Source: Hydra vulgaris (taxonomy: Eukaryota; Cnidaria; Hydrozoa; Anthoathecata; Hydridae). From it: DNA of 64,000 nt. The stretch spans positions 64,938,501 to 65,002,500 of the forward strand of contig NC_088931.1 in assembly GCF_038396675.1 (NCBI RefSeq), in the 5' to 3' direction. The translations under genes were made by a program, and so were the position numbers. Of this stretch, positions 21,077 through 31,921 are shown piece after piece. The notes under the pieces were generated by a model that saw nothing but the letters and a program-made list of their open reading frames with translations, did no database searches and was not told where the DNA came from. Every line of letters begins with the position of its first letter. Position 1 is the first letter of the stretch.

Positions 21077-22471
21077 GGGTAAAGGAAGGTATGTTCGTGA
21101 TAAATTAACTAGATGTGTAATTACAAAGTCAATTTCAGTAATTTTACTTAATTACTTTAATTGTTTGATGTACATAGAGTAAAGTTACTAGAATCTATGC
21201 AGTTTTGGGATTTTAAGTCCTTTGATAAGTTTTTATAAAAGCTCAAAAGTCATTGAGAAAAGTTAGGTAATTTTGTGATATGATATTTAATTTCGTGATA
21301 GTGGTTAGGTAATTTCGTGAATACACAATAATATTTAAATTTTTCTTTATTAATTAAGTATAACATCTGGTATAATATAAAAAAAAATATCAACACTTGT
21401 TTTGAATTCATAACTATTCAATCAGACTTTAAGTTCATAAAATATAAATATAGTCAGGCTTATAAGTTAACAAAATTATAATAATACTTTCATTACTTTA
21501 TATTTATATATAAAAAAAATATACTTTTAACATAGGTAGCTTAGAAAATAAAATAACAGACCTACAAAAAACTCTTAATATAATAACTATAATATTAACC
21601 ATACTTATATCTGATTAACTTATTTTTCTAAATCACATTCTTGTTGACAACATGTATCACACATAAATACTTCACCAATGTCCTCATATGTTTGACAACT
21701 CTCATGATAAGGTACTAAACAATAGGAACACTGCACCCATTTTTTTTAATGCCACTTTTTTTAAATGCATTTTCTATATTTTTTTTAGAAAAGCTTTTAA
21801 TAAATGCTGGATTCAATATTGTATGAAAAGTTGTCCGATTTGGTTTTTCTCCAGGATTTTCCCTCATAAAGTCATTTAAGCTAGTGGCCCAGTTTGACTT
21901 AAGTGGCTTGTATATTCCTACATCTAGTGGTTGCAAAAATATTTGCAGATTCGTATAGAGAAAGATGTTATTATCATTTAACTATATAGTTATATCGTGC
22001 TTAAAACAATTTTTAATGTCATTATATTTAATAAAAGAAACATGATTAAAAATGTAAATTCATTTGAGGTGAAAACGTTAAGAAAATGTGTAACTGCGAT
22101 AAGGAATCATAAGTTATAGGAAGTTAATAAAAAAACAAAAGTTTTACCATTAAATCAAGCATCTTTTCTAGTTTAATATTTAATAAAAATAATTTACTTA
22201 CCTTAAAACACAAGTCTGGAAATAAAAATGTTGGACAAGTACTCCAAACAAATGTGCTGAACGCACGTTAAATAATGCTAAAGAATGTACAAACTGATAG
22301 TAAACAATTGATGTATCACACGCACCCAACGACTATTTGTGAATCGACAGTAGTACCCCGGGGTACCATTTGACGCAATTTCGATGTTTTTGACTAATAG
22401 GTATGTTCGCTACAAATGCCGAGCGAAATATCACGAAATTACATATATCACGAACATACCTTCCTTTACCC
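21077..22471 (-). mobile_element. pogo-like transposon, internally deleted
   Basis: The inverted ends share GGGTAAAGGAAGGTATGTTC plus GTGATA without mismatch, flanked by TA (21075-21076, 22472-22473). The 1395-bp body keeps only the end of a transposase gene. Further GTGATA-type subterminal repeats occur near 21285-21310 and 22420-22450. Confidence 0.88.
21620..21936 (-). pseudogene. pogo transposase C-terminus with PHD-like zinc motif
   Basis: MQPLDVGIYKPLKSNW is the conserved DDE_1 segment 'LQPLDVGVFGPLK'; NPAFIKSFSKKNIENAFKKS matches the following helix. After a frameshift near 21740 the other frame reads CSYCLVPYHESCQ and FMCDTC, a Cys-Cys-His-Cys-Cys-Cys zinc motif like the PHD-type tail of some pogo transposases. 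The N-terminal DNA-binding and first catalytic parts are missing. Confidence 0.75.
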
Positions 22472-23321
22472 TATATCAAATTTCATGGCTCGCTTCTCTC
22501 CTCTGTACCAACGTGTAGCATAGCACTTAATAGTACATAAGAATTACAATAATATGACGACAGGAAACTTCAAAATATGAAACTATTTCAAGATGGAACG
22601 TATTTGTCCTCAGTACGCGATTTATTACAAAACTTTGTTAATTATAACTGCTTGAAATGAACTTGATCTAAAGCATTGAAATTTTATAAAAATAAATTAA
22701 AACGCATCGGTTACCTTCAACCACTGTTCGGTTTACCTTCAACCGTTTTCATGCAATATTCGCATGAGAAATGCGGTGCCCAAGATTTTTCCTGGTCCCT
22801 GACTGGCACACCGAAGTACGTCTTGTAGGCCTAGCACATTATACGACTTGCTTCTACAAAGAACTTTTTCGCTCTTGTCTTTACAAATTGTCCGCACATG
22901 TAGCATAATGAATCAGCTGAATGCAAACAACCTCTTTATGCCATAGCAAATAAATAACTACTCTTTAACTACGAATCGTCATTCTTTCAGTCTCCAACAA
23001 CACGAGTTGGAATCTTGGTTTGATACACCTGTGCTTTTATACTTTTTGCCCGCACTTAACCCTTTAGGACTCTCTCCCATCTTCATGTTTTCCTGACTCA
23101 TACAACCTTTAACTTTTCAAGTCTTCTGTCAACCGTCTCCTTGCTCTATAACTCTACTCTATTTTTTTTCTAGTTACTCCCAACTCAATAGAGGTTGCTT
23201 GCAGCCTTGTTAGGGGCGTATCAGAATTAAATAATAATAACAATAAGTCGCAACCATGTTTTTTGAAAAGTTTAATTTACATTAGTACATTTAATTATAT
23301 GACTTTTATGTAAAACTACTT
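22472..23321. other. No gene; possible LINE 3' tail at about 23000-23240
   Basis: The segment before 23240 ends TTGCTTGCAGCCTTG and runs into a TAATAATAATAACAATAA tail. The same GCTTGCAGCCTT word lies before an A-rich tail near 39390-39440, so both may be 3' ends of one LINE family. No protein motif supports it. Confidence 0.35.
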
Positions 23322-23419
23322 CCCAGCAAGCACACAACGTTGAAACAACGTTGAAATAACGTTGATCAACGTCGATCAACGTTATTTCAACGTTGTTTCA
23401 ACGTTGTGTGCTTGCTGGG
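23322..23419. repeat. 98-bp near-perfect palindrome rich in AACGTTG
   Basis: CCCAGCAAGCACACAACGTT begins the left arm; the right arm is its inverse with one mismatch in 49 bp. The inside consists of repeated AACGTTGA units. The GCAAGCACAC ends and AACGTT core look like a miniature fold-back transposon; no clear TSD. Confidence 0.9.
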
Positions 23420-24080
23420 TTATTTTTACAGAACCCAAGCAGGTCTAAAAAATTATAAAATAAATTATTTACGTTTCATTACACATAAAAATACACAGAA
23501 AAATGTTTTACAACATTCATTTAAAAAAATCATTAATAATAACTCAATTTAGTTAATGTTTCATAATAAATTAAATTTAAAAAATTTAAATTAAAATTAT
23601 GTTTTAAAATAAGAATTAGAAAGACTTGCAACTTTCAAGTTTTGCATATTATAGTTTTTTTTTTAAAGTTGAAAATCGCTTGTGCCTATTATGCAAAGTC
23701 TTTGTTAATTTTTTTTTTTTTTTTTTATTATTTTAATTTTTTGTTCTTTATTACGCACTTATTATTTATTACTTATGTATATCCAGTTGCTCCAATTCTG
23801 CTAACCGCAAGAAACAAAAAGAAAAACAGAGAAAAACAGAGAGAAAAAAAGGAGAAACAAAAAAAAAAGTGCAATAGTTATTTTTATTATTGGCTGTTCC
23901 CGTTGGGTGGGGGAACCAGTTATCTAATTACTAATAAACAATGGAACAATAGTATTAATATTATTTGGAAATACTCAATAAACAGAAAACAATTTTTTTT
24001 TAACAATTAGTTTAAAATAAAAAAATATATTTACAAAGCTTTAATGAATATACCATTAAACGAGCATGCTTTACATGGTT
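23420..24080. other. Presumed 3' flank of the TAZ-domain gene
   Basis: Downstream of the minus-strand stop at 24081 there is an ATTAAA-type poly(A) signal near 24040. The rest is A/T runs with no coding region. Confidence 0.4.
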
Positions 24081-24719
24081 TCAAAGAAACGGTCGTGGGG
24101 TCTGTAACCAGTTTTTATATATTTCTATTGGGGGAATCGATGTTGGTCGAACAATGTCGTATTGTTTCTTAATTTCTTCTTCATCAGCAACCCCTGATGT
24201 TACTATCAATTCTTTTTGCGTTTCTTCTTTCTTCATAAAATTTATTTTAGCCCATTCTGACATTTCCAATCTTGGCTGTTCACTAAAAACTCGTTTATTG
24301 GACTGTCCAAAATAAATCTCTTGCATATCCGCAAAGTTTGCAGCCATGGTATAATTAGATTCCTCGACGTTACGTGAACTATTATCGTTAATATTACTAT
24401 TAGCATAAACGTCTTCCCTTAACATAAAAGCATCATGGGCTACATTAAGATTTAAACGAGACATATCATTTCTATACTCTGATTCTCTGTGCGACCAAAG
24501 GTTGTAACTCATTTGATTAGTTGAAATGCCCGGATAAATTATATTTGAATCATTACTTTGCATATTTAAAGTATATTCAGTTGGGTAAAGTGGAAGATTT
24601 CCCATCACATGAGAAAACTGAGGGTTTGAAAATGTTGGCAAAGCACAGTTAGACCACTGAGAATTGTTTACAGGTACACATGTTGGTTGTCCTCCGTATG
24701 AAGAACTGCTTTGATTAAA
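24081..24719 (-). CDS. TAZ-domain gene, last coding exon
   Basis: An open frame of 213 codons including the stop, starting directly after a TATTATAG acceptor and entering as FNQSSSYGGQPTCVPV. The protein is Asn/Ser/Met-rich with no recognised domain, then has an acidic-to-basic stretch (EEEIKKQYDIVRPTS). The length of the open frame in such AT-rich DNA and its codon variety argue that it is real. Confidence 0.75.
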   Translation of the reverse strand, partial: FNQSSSSYGGQPTCVPVNNSQWSNCALPTFSNPQFSHVMGNLPLYPTEYTLNMQSNDSNIIYPGISTNQMSYNLWSHRESEYRNDMSRLNLNVAHDAFMLREDVYANSNINDNSSRNVEESNYTMAANFADMQEIYFGQSNKRVFSEQPRLEMSEWAKINFMKKEETQKELIVTSGVADEEEIKKQYDIVRPTSIPPIEIYKNWLQTPRPFL

Positions 24720-27700
24720 CTATAATAAAGCAAGACTTTTTCTTATGAAAACTTTACCAAAAAAATAACAGAGCTTTTTCAAAAAAAAAATATTTAACAG
24801 TATTACAATTTAATGAAAAGGTAAATTTAACAAAAGTAAAGTGGAGTTTTTAAAGGATTTTTACCCATTTTTAAAAAATATACATACAACTTTTAGCTTG
24901 AACATGGAAAAAATGGTATTATTAAAAGGGTTTAAACGTTTTAAAATATAAGTATTTAATTATAATAATAAAAATAAATTATTTTTGCGCACTTTAAGTA
25001 GTTAATTAATTAGTTTTGACATCATCTGGTGACATCATCTGGTGACATCATCTGGTAAAACATTTTAATATCAGTTTAGACATAATTAAAAAAAATCAAA
25101 ATTTTTACTTCAAGTAAATAATTATTTATCTGATAACAAATATATAATAAACAATGAGTTTGTATGATTTTGAGTAAATATGATCTTAGTACTAAATAAA
25201 TTATTTTTCTAAACAACTATTGTGTTTATTGTTTCAACGTACATTCTATTAAAAAAAATATTATTTTATTTAATAGAATGTACGTTATAATGTTATTTTT
25301 ATTAGATAATCTACATGATTCAATACAAAAATTTGCACTAAAATCAACTAAATATTTATAAAATGAAACAATAATAAGTGAAATCTTCTGAATTTTTTGC
25401 ATTTAATCACCTATCTGATACCACTGCAAGCAGTAACCATTCTAATAAAAGTCCTTGCATCAACTCATTATCCATACTCTTTGCTTCTAACCGTCAACAC
25501 AGCTTAATCACTAAGCATTGATGACCCATAGAATTGTGTTGATAGTTTTTAATAAACTTAAATTTTGAAAATAACTTTTTGGCTGTATCAAATGTTTTGA
25601 CATAAAGTTGTTGAATAAAGAAAGACACCTTGATACAGTTAGGCAGATGACAGACTCGTGCAATACACATGTATTATATCTTTATATTATTATAAACGAT
25701 AATGCAATATAAAATGTTTAAATTAGTTTATATTGTGTACGGTTATTAAGGTGCTTCCAAAAGTCCTTACGGTATTATAGTTTATATTGTGTACGGTTAT
25801 TAAGGTGCTCGCAAAAGTCCTTCAGAGTACCGCGGAAGATATATCGTCACGATCATTTCACAATTGCCTAAGTCAGGAAGGTTTTGAATTATTAGCTGAA
25901 ATGTATAGTCACAGATATAAGGCCGGGTGAATAAAAAAAGAAACTGGTTTAACTCAGATTTTTTGGAGTAATTGTTTAGCTTTACCTGAATAAGAATTTA
26001 ACCAATATTAGTTTTTTATTTACGTAAAGTGACCAATTACTGAGTAAAAGCAATTACCTTTTTTTTTATTCACCCGCCCATAATATAGCCGGAGAGAGAA
26101 TGAAGTCAAAACACGTCACTTTTCAAGGAACCTTTGTAATAATATAATTTTTAATAAAAAACCGTGTAGTTTTTATAATTTAATGTAAACCAATCACATT
26201 CCACGTTTAAAAAATCTAATGAGATTAATTAAACAATATCATTAATGATGTTTAAAACTATAGTTTGTAGGTTTTTTTTGTTTTATTTCTTGAAACGACT
26301 ATTGTTAATATTCTAGATTAGAAGTAAATTAATAAATTTTGATTAAAATTGGTAATACTTTTGCCGGATTTACACAAAGGTACTTTTTATTCAATGAATA
26401 AATAATAAATAATTTAAATATATGAATATTATTCATATATTTAAATTATTTATTTTTAAATTTGGCAAAAATACTACAACACAAAGTAAGACCCTGGAGA
26501 GATTTGATAAGTTCCATGCCTAAAAAACGTTCTTTAGGAACGTAACTAACCTATAGCTAAACGGGGAAGCAAATGTAATTGTTTTTTGAATACCTCTATC
26601 GAGGTATTACATTAGGTCGTGATTTTTGTTGTGATTGTTTCTAGATTTTGAACAATTGTTAAAAACTTACGCCAACTTTTAAATGAGTAACTTCGATTTG
26701 ACTTGCTGCTGGAATAATTATATTACTAAGGCTAAACCAGATTTTGAACAATTTTTGGATTCGCTTTTCCGATTGGCGTACCAAGCACAACTCCACAAGA
26801 TAGAGAGTCTGGAGCTCATAGGTTCCCGCAAAAATTTACGAGTCTTACTCATATTATTCACATTTTTCAATCTTTTGAATAGGAATGCGACTAATCTCGG
26901 TTTTATCAACCCTCGGAATCAGGAAAAATGAGGTCGGCAATAATTTGCCAACCACAATCTTTTAAAGGTCTGCATCAGGTCGGCAAAAAAAAAATTTTAT
27001 GCAAAGGTCTTACCATAAAACATAGAATCGAGGTCAGCAAAAATTGCCGATGTTGGTTTTATAAAATACATTTTTTGATTTATTATTTTTCACGTATTCT
27101 TAAATAAAAAAATAATTTCTCAAATTAATTAACTAATTAATTAATCAAATTAATTAACTAATATTTATTCATCTCAAATGTGCTGAGATGACAAACAATA
27201 TCACCATAATTTAGGAATGTGACAATAAAAAAACCTAAACAAGATGGATCTCAAGAAATAATTACTAGCTATAAAGTTACGCTTTTTAGATATAGTTAAA
27301 GCTTTAAACTAAAATTTCGAAAAAAAAAGAACAAACTGAGGATCGAACATTATAGGACAAAATATCAAACTTTGAATTTGTTTTTATTTGCGTAATTCTG
27401 TATCACATAATAAAGAGTGTAAATTGTGCTTCAAATTATTTACAAAAAAAGTTCTTAGATCTAAACGAAGCGGCCACGTTATCTAATATAAAATCTTTTA
27501 ACCTTATTTTCAGAATACTTAAATCTGAAAGTCTAGTTAAAAGAATTTAGATCAAATTACGATTTATTTAAGTTATAGGCTATTTTTATTTGCAGTAAGT
27601 GGCAAATAAAACCAATTTTTAAGTTTAAAAGGCAATCCAAATATTAAAGACGTTTTGATAAGTTAAGTCACTTAACTTTATAAATAAATTATTCGTAATA

Positions 27701-30146
27701 AATAAACAACACTTAACTTAAGTGTTATTGATATAAATGCGTTAAAGAAAGATTTCAAATTAATGTATATTATAAAAAAATAGATATTTTCTACTATTAT
27801 AAAAGGTTTAGCCATTAAACTGCTCAACTAATACAGTTTTACGGAGTGCAATTTTTCAGATGTGAACACAACAATATTGTTTATGATGACAGTACACAGG
27901 TATTGTCAGTTGCTAATGCAGCAAATTAAAGTTAATCAAAACATATTTAAGAAATAGTAGTCTCAGAAACGTCTCAAACATTGTGCAAATTTGGCAATAA
28001 TGCAGTGCAAGCCGTGGCTTAATGGTTAAAGTTCAGGCTCAAAACCGAGTAGTCCGAGATTCGACGCTGACTCTAGCCTAACAGGCGACATTCTTCAGTA
28101 AAGACGCGCGAATCCCCTAATTAAATCCTATTCCGCAATGTTATTTGATAAGACCGTAAGGACTTCTGGGTCAAAACAAAAGTAAAACATTAGAGTTAAA
28201 TATAGTAACTGCTGAATTTGCGAATAAGAAGACAATAAAAATTTCAACAACATCGTACTCTTTAGTAACAAATCACAAAACCACTAACCCTTCCCCCCCC
28301 CCCTCCTAATACGTAATGTAATTTATGGTGAAGTAAACTTAGTTTACTAAGTGAAGTAAAGTTAGTTTTTGATATTAAGCATGTTTACCTTAAGCATAAT
28401 TTCAATGTTTGTTCTTTTTTATAATTATTTGGAGCAGAGATTCTAAGATATTTATCCAATTTATAAAATAATTACTTTTTATATACTTAATCGTGTTTTA
28501 TTAACTATATATAAAAAGCAAGTACTGCATATTTTAATTTTAAATTTAATTTTAAAATTTTTAGGGAGAGGACCCCAAGTGTCTCTTTTGTGCGGGCGGG
28601 GGGGAGGGAGAGGGTGTAGGGCAAAATTTATAGTTACGCCTCTGGCTTTCCCTCCAGTCTATTATACCTCATTGGTATAGTTTGTTATAATGTTACACGA
28701 CAAATCACCTAATTTTGAACCGATCAAAAAATAGTTTTTTTCATTTTTACTTTTTTCCAATTTTATTTGGTTTTCTCAAAACATGAAATAAGGACAAAAG
28801 CAATTGCGAAATGATCGTGAATATATATATTTTTACAATACGTTTATTACATCCGTATTATATTCCCAATCGAATTTAAATCAAAACAATCGAATCAAAA
28901 AACTAAAGAAAAAAAACGGACGACAACATTTTCAACGAGTATTTAATTAGCACGTGCAATTAAATATTCATTTAAATTGTTTTTTCCTTTGTTTTTGTTA
29001 TCATAATTTAATCTTAACAACAGTTAAAATTAAATTAAGATGTTAAAAAGAAAAAATATAAATACATAAATAACAAAAAATGTATAATAATATAATAGTA
29101 TAATGTAATATATAATAGTAATGTATAATAATAAAACAGAAATAATATTTTTAAAAGTACAGTAAAAACATAAAAAAATAAAAAGATCTTTGTTTGGTTA
29201 CTACAGATCCAGTTTAGAAAAACATAAAAAAAAAACAAGAAACATAACTAAAAACATAACACTTTATTAAAAGAAATTAATTTTTTTCTAGTGTTTGTTT
29301 TTTTAAAAATTACACCATACCTGGAAATATCTGAAACACTAAATTATACTAGATCCGCCTCTTACTGAGGCAAAAAAAAACTATTATTATCATTATTATA
29401 TTTATGCAATGATTTGAAGATAATTTTAAATAAGTTTACGGAAAATTTAATATTCATAAACTTACCGTTTCTACAGGAGAGACGCCAATATCTCTACATA
29501 GCTCAATATCGCAAGGTTGATTAACACAAGTGTTTTGATGAAACTCGCATAGCTTAAGAACAAACTGCTTTGTTTTGCATATGTAATTGTTATTTTTGCA
29601 AAATCGCACATGCTGTAAAATAGATTTCATATTTTTGCACAACAAAAAGTCGCATTTAATTTCGCAGATATCGGCATGTATCAGTCCTCTAAAAAGGAAA
29701 TTTTTTGCTACTGTGCACTTGTTTACACCACATTGATCAGAGTTAGAAGCAGGGCATTTTAAAGCGTGTCTAAGAGCGTTAAAAAGTATTGGATCAACAC
29801 TATTCACAGTTAGGGGTACTTTTTCTGGAAAGTTGTGAATAAATAAAGGGTTTGGTGTTATATCCTTTGGCTTGCTGACACTGATTGACACTTCAGCCAG
29901 AGTTTCATCAACTTCTTCTTTTGTTTTCTTTTTAAGCTTTTGATTTTCAATATTGCTAGATTTTGATAAAAAAAATTTCTTTTCACTACTGTGATTTAAA
30001 GGACTATATTTTTCCTCTTCGTTGTTATCTGTCTTCACATCGGCATAATTTTCTATTCTGCATTCTTCTGATGTGTCTTCTAGTCCACGCAATGCAAACC
30101 GCTTTCTTTCTCGAGTTTTTGACCTCGTTTCTAATTTTACGTCCAT
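24081..30146 (-). CDS. TAZ zinc-finger protein, CBP/p300-TAZ-like (2-exon model)
   Basis: Exon 1 is 30146-29466 (227 codons, phase 0, donor GTAAGT). Last exon is 24719-24081 (212 codons plus stop, acceptor TTATTATAG, phase 0). Joining them gives 439 residues, but further small exons inside the 4.7-kb intron cannot be excluded. TAZ domains bind activation domains of transcription factors through three zinc-bound helices, so a nuclear co-factor role is likely. There is no KIX, bromo or acetyltransferase domain, so this is not CBP itself. The N-terminus is basic and Lys/Glu-rich (residues 1-90). The C-terminal half is Asn/Ser-rich, low in structure, and ends IEIYKNWLQTPRPFL. The minus-strand TATAAATA at 30270-30263 may be its promoter. 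Confidence 0.7.
25019..25057. repeat. 13-bp tandem repeat, 3 copies
   Basis: GACATCATCTGGT three times without mismatch. Confidence 0.9.
25236..25286. repeat. 18-bp inverted repeat
   Basis: AACGTACATTCTATTAAA (25236-25253) is the exact inverse of 25269-25286; the spacer is AT-only. Confidence 0.85.
25721..25860 (-). mobile_element. SINE 3' end with local tandem duplication (copy 4)
   Basis: The SINE 3' motif (AAAAGTCCTT with GGTGCT) appears twice because a 46-60-bp block starting AGTTTATATTGTGTACGGTT and ending at this motif is repeated (about 25727-25766 and 25786-25826). The SINE body after the second copy is short (CAGAGTACCGCGGAAG). Confidence 0.65.
25923..26078. mobile_element. Short MITE with GGGTGAATAAAAAAA ends
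   Basis: GGGTGAATAAAAAAAG at the left and its inverse at the right, with further inner similarity (AACTGGTTTAACTCAG against AATTGCTTTTACTCAG). The exact TSD is unclear. Confidence 0.7.
26404..26454. repeat. Perfect 23-bp hairpin
   Basis: AATAAATAATTTAAATATAT plus GAA, a 5-base loop, then the exact inverse. Confidence 0.85.
28006..28180 (+). mobile_element. tRNA-derived SINE, copy 5 (plus strand)
   Basis: The A box lies in AAGCCGTGGCTTAATGG and the B box in GATTCGACGCT. The body ends ATAAGACCGTAAGGACTTCT, the family 3' motif. It lies antisense within the TAZ-gene intron. Confidence 0.75.
29466..30146 (-). CDS. TAZ-domain gene, first coding exon
   Basis: Residues 121-220 form the TAZ region. 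A first zinc module (His127, Cys131, Cys139, Cys144) resembles the start of TAZ1. Then LIHADICEIKCDFLLC supplies His157, Cys161, Cys165, Cys170; QHVRFC and YIC supply His179, Cys183, Cys190; FHQNTCVNQPCDIELC supplies His203, Cys207, Cys212, Cys217. In CBP TAZ2 the second site has CPVC; here only one of these cysteines is left (Cys190). The ATG at 30146 is the first in the frame, after an upstream A-rich stretch. Confidence 0.85.
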
Positions 30147-30262
30147 TTTTTTAAAGCTTTAATCAAAGCGTTCATAAATTTAATTAAAACAAGTAATTTG
30201 TTAAATTAAATTAGAAATGAAAAGCTCGATCGAACAAAGGCATTCGAAATAAGAATAGAACG

Positions 30263-30270
30263 TATTTATA
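30263..30270 (-). promoter_or_regulatory. Possible TATA box of the TAZ-domain gene
   Basis: TATAAATA on the minus strand, about 120 bp upstream of the exon 1 ATG. In AT-rich DNA such matches occur by chance. Confidence 0.3.
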
Positions 30271-30494
30271 AAGATTGTTTGGACACCCGTAAATGGACCG
30301 AATAAACTAAAGCGAACCAATGTCACAACAAACGTTTTTAAAACATGCTTTTTACTAAAGAAACATCAAGCAAATATTTATATATAATATATTTATAACA
30401 ATTAAATTAAGAACATTTTTGAAGACAACTTTTTGCAAAGTTTTTTCCGCATATTAAATTCGTAATAAAATTGAGTAACTATTTCATGTAATTA

Positions 30495-30825
30495 GGGATC
30501 GTCCATAAATTACGCAACGCAAAATATATTTAAAATACAGAAGTTACTTATTTCAAATTAATCATTTTATGCTTATTTCATATAAAATCTCATTAATAAA
30601 TATACTTAAAATATATTTAAAATACAGAAGTAATTTATTTCATTTTAATCATATTAAACTTATTTCATATTAAATCATATTAAGCTCTTTTACGCGGGGA
30701 TTTTCGTTAAACTTAAAGGGCCAATTCAATTTTTTATTTAAATTAGACTCTGCGAGGGAAAACTTTCGATCTTTTTTGTTTTGTTAATTGTGAAAGTTTG
30801 CGTTACGTAATTTATGAACAATCCC
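30495..30825. mobile_element. Harbinger-type MITE, copy 1 (331 bp)
   Basis: The ends are GGGATCGTCCATAAATTACG and, inverted, GGGATTGTTCATAAATTACG. TTA flanks both sides (30492-30494, 30826-30828), matching the TWA target of PIF/Harbinger elements. No coding capacity. Related copies are at 54669-54855 and near 47.5 kb. Confidence 0.8.
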
Positions 30826-30984
30826 TTAAAAAAATGTTTTGTATATTTCGTCTTAAGCATTTTTTTAGTCCAAATGCTAAACACAATTCAAAATAATTGT
30901 TTTTTCTTAAAACAAGTTGGCGCCATTTAAGGGAAAAAATTGTAAATAAATTTCGTAGCAAATAATAAAATGATTTTGTATTGT

Positions 30985-31130
30985 ACAAAATGATTTTGAT
31001 ATTGTACAAAATGATTTTGATATTGATATTGATATTGATTTTGATATAGATATTTGATATTTTGATATGATTTTGATATGATTTTGATATGATTTTGATA
31101 TGATTTTGATATGATTTTGATATTGTACAA
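30985..31130. repeat. GATATGATTTT tandem repeat
   Basis: About ten 11-12-bp units GATATGATTTT; larger ones include TTGTACAAAAT. Open frames here (IISKSYQNHIK) are repeat translations. Confidence 0.85.
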
Positions 31131-31229
31131 AATATCAAACGGTACAAGCTAGAAATAGTTTAAACGTACAGGTTTCTTCTACAAAGTTTTTCTTTCTTAA
31201 AAGAAAAAAATAATGAATGGTTCTTGAGA

Positions 31230-31560
31230 AAAATAAGTCGGGGGAGGGTAAGGACACGTGCCCGACAGCCCGCTAACGTGTCAGCCATGGGAACAGCTTT
31301 AAAATGCACTGCTATCAGGATCACACAAATGCTGAAATTTTCAGAGCTCTAGCTACCCAGCAAATATGTCGTGATGGTGTCACCCGGTGCGGCACGCATC
31401 TCCCTAGTAAAGCCACCGGTAATGAATAGTTCGATATTTAGGTAGAGATAAATTAAAGTTGAGATTGCAGAATACAATATAATTAAAAAAGTTGATAAAT
31501 GTAAGAGGTAGGTTGTTATGATTTTTGCTCCAAACAAACAGGCAATTTGATGTTTAAATT
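31230..31560. other. Unclassified repeat-like segment
   Basis: GC-richer segment with GGACACGTGCCCGACAGCCC and GGTGTCACCCGGTGCGGCAC. It resembles a transposon fragment but no end or motif identifies it. Confidence 0.3.
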
Positions 31561-31626
31561 TAAGGACTTTAGAATTTAAAAATAGAGTATGATACTGTTC
31601 GAATTAGTATGTTAAATAAACTATTT

Positions 31627-31836
31627 TTAGAGCTTTATATTGGAGATAGTTAGTCTTGAAGCAAGCTGCGTAGATTGTCTCCAAACATGACAAGCGTATC
31701 TAAGATAAGAGTGAAAAATAGCATGATACATGTTAAGTGAAGTTTCATCATTAAAATAATGGCGAATTTCAGCTAATACGCTATTTGATCTGCTAATTTC
31801 AATGTTAAGTCTTGAAGATATGGTGCAAAAGATCAA
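31627..31836 (-). pseudogene. LINE reverse-transcriptase C-terminal fragment
   Basis: Reads IEISRSNSVLAEIRHYFNDE and AIFHSYLRYACHVW, the post-RT segment of jockey/CR1-like LINEs. Truncated on both sides; the ISL2EU element starts at the next base pair. Confidence 0.65.
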
Positions 31837-31837
31837 T

Positions 31838-31905
31838 CAACCGTTCCCTCTATAGAAAAAAACTGCAGTGCATTTTCGTCTTTGCATTCACCGAAAATAA
31901 ACAAA
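31838..31905 (+). repeat. ISL2EU left terminal inverted repeat
   Basis: Matches the inverse of 35231-35298 with about 8 differences in 68 bp. Confidence 0.88.
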
Positions 31906-31921
31906 TTATCAAAGCATATTA

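Larger units (their letters stand above)
24720..29465 (-). other. Long intron of the TAZ-domain gene, full of repeats
   Basis: It contains the repeats listed separately (25019-26454) and a forward SINE near 28.1 kb. A plus-strand frame of 82 codons at 26683-26931 has no recognised family. A polypyrimidine CCCCTCC run lies near 28290 and a G-rich GCGGGCGGGGGGGAGGG run near 28595. No additional exon could be identified. Confidence 0.45.

Noticed and set aside
26683..26931. 82-codon plus-strand gene inside the TAZ intron
   Set aside because: No family resemblance; the sequence after it repeats GGTCGGCAA-type words, suggesting an unclassified repeat.
30812..31147. 111-codon minus-strand frame with repeated SYQNHIKI
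   Set aside because: Translation of the GATATGATTTT tandem repeat.
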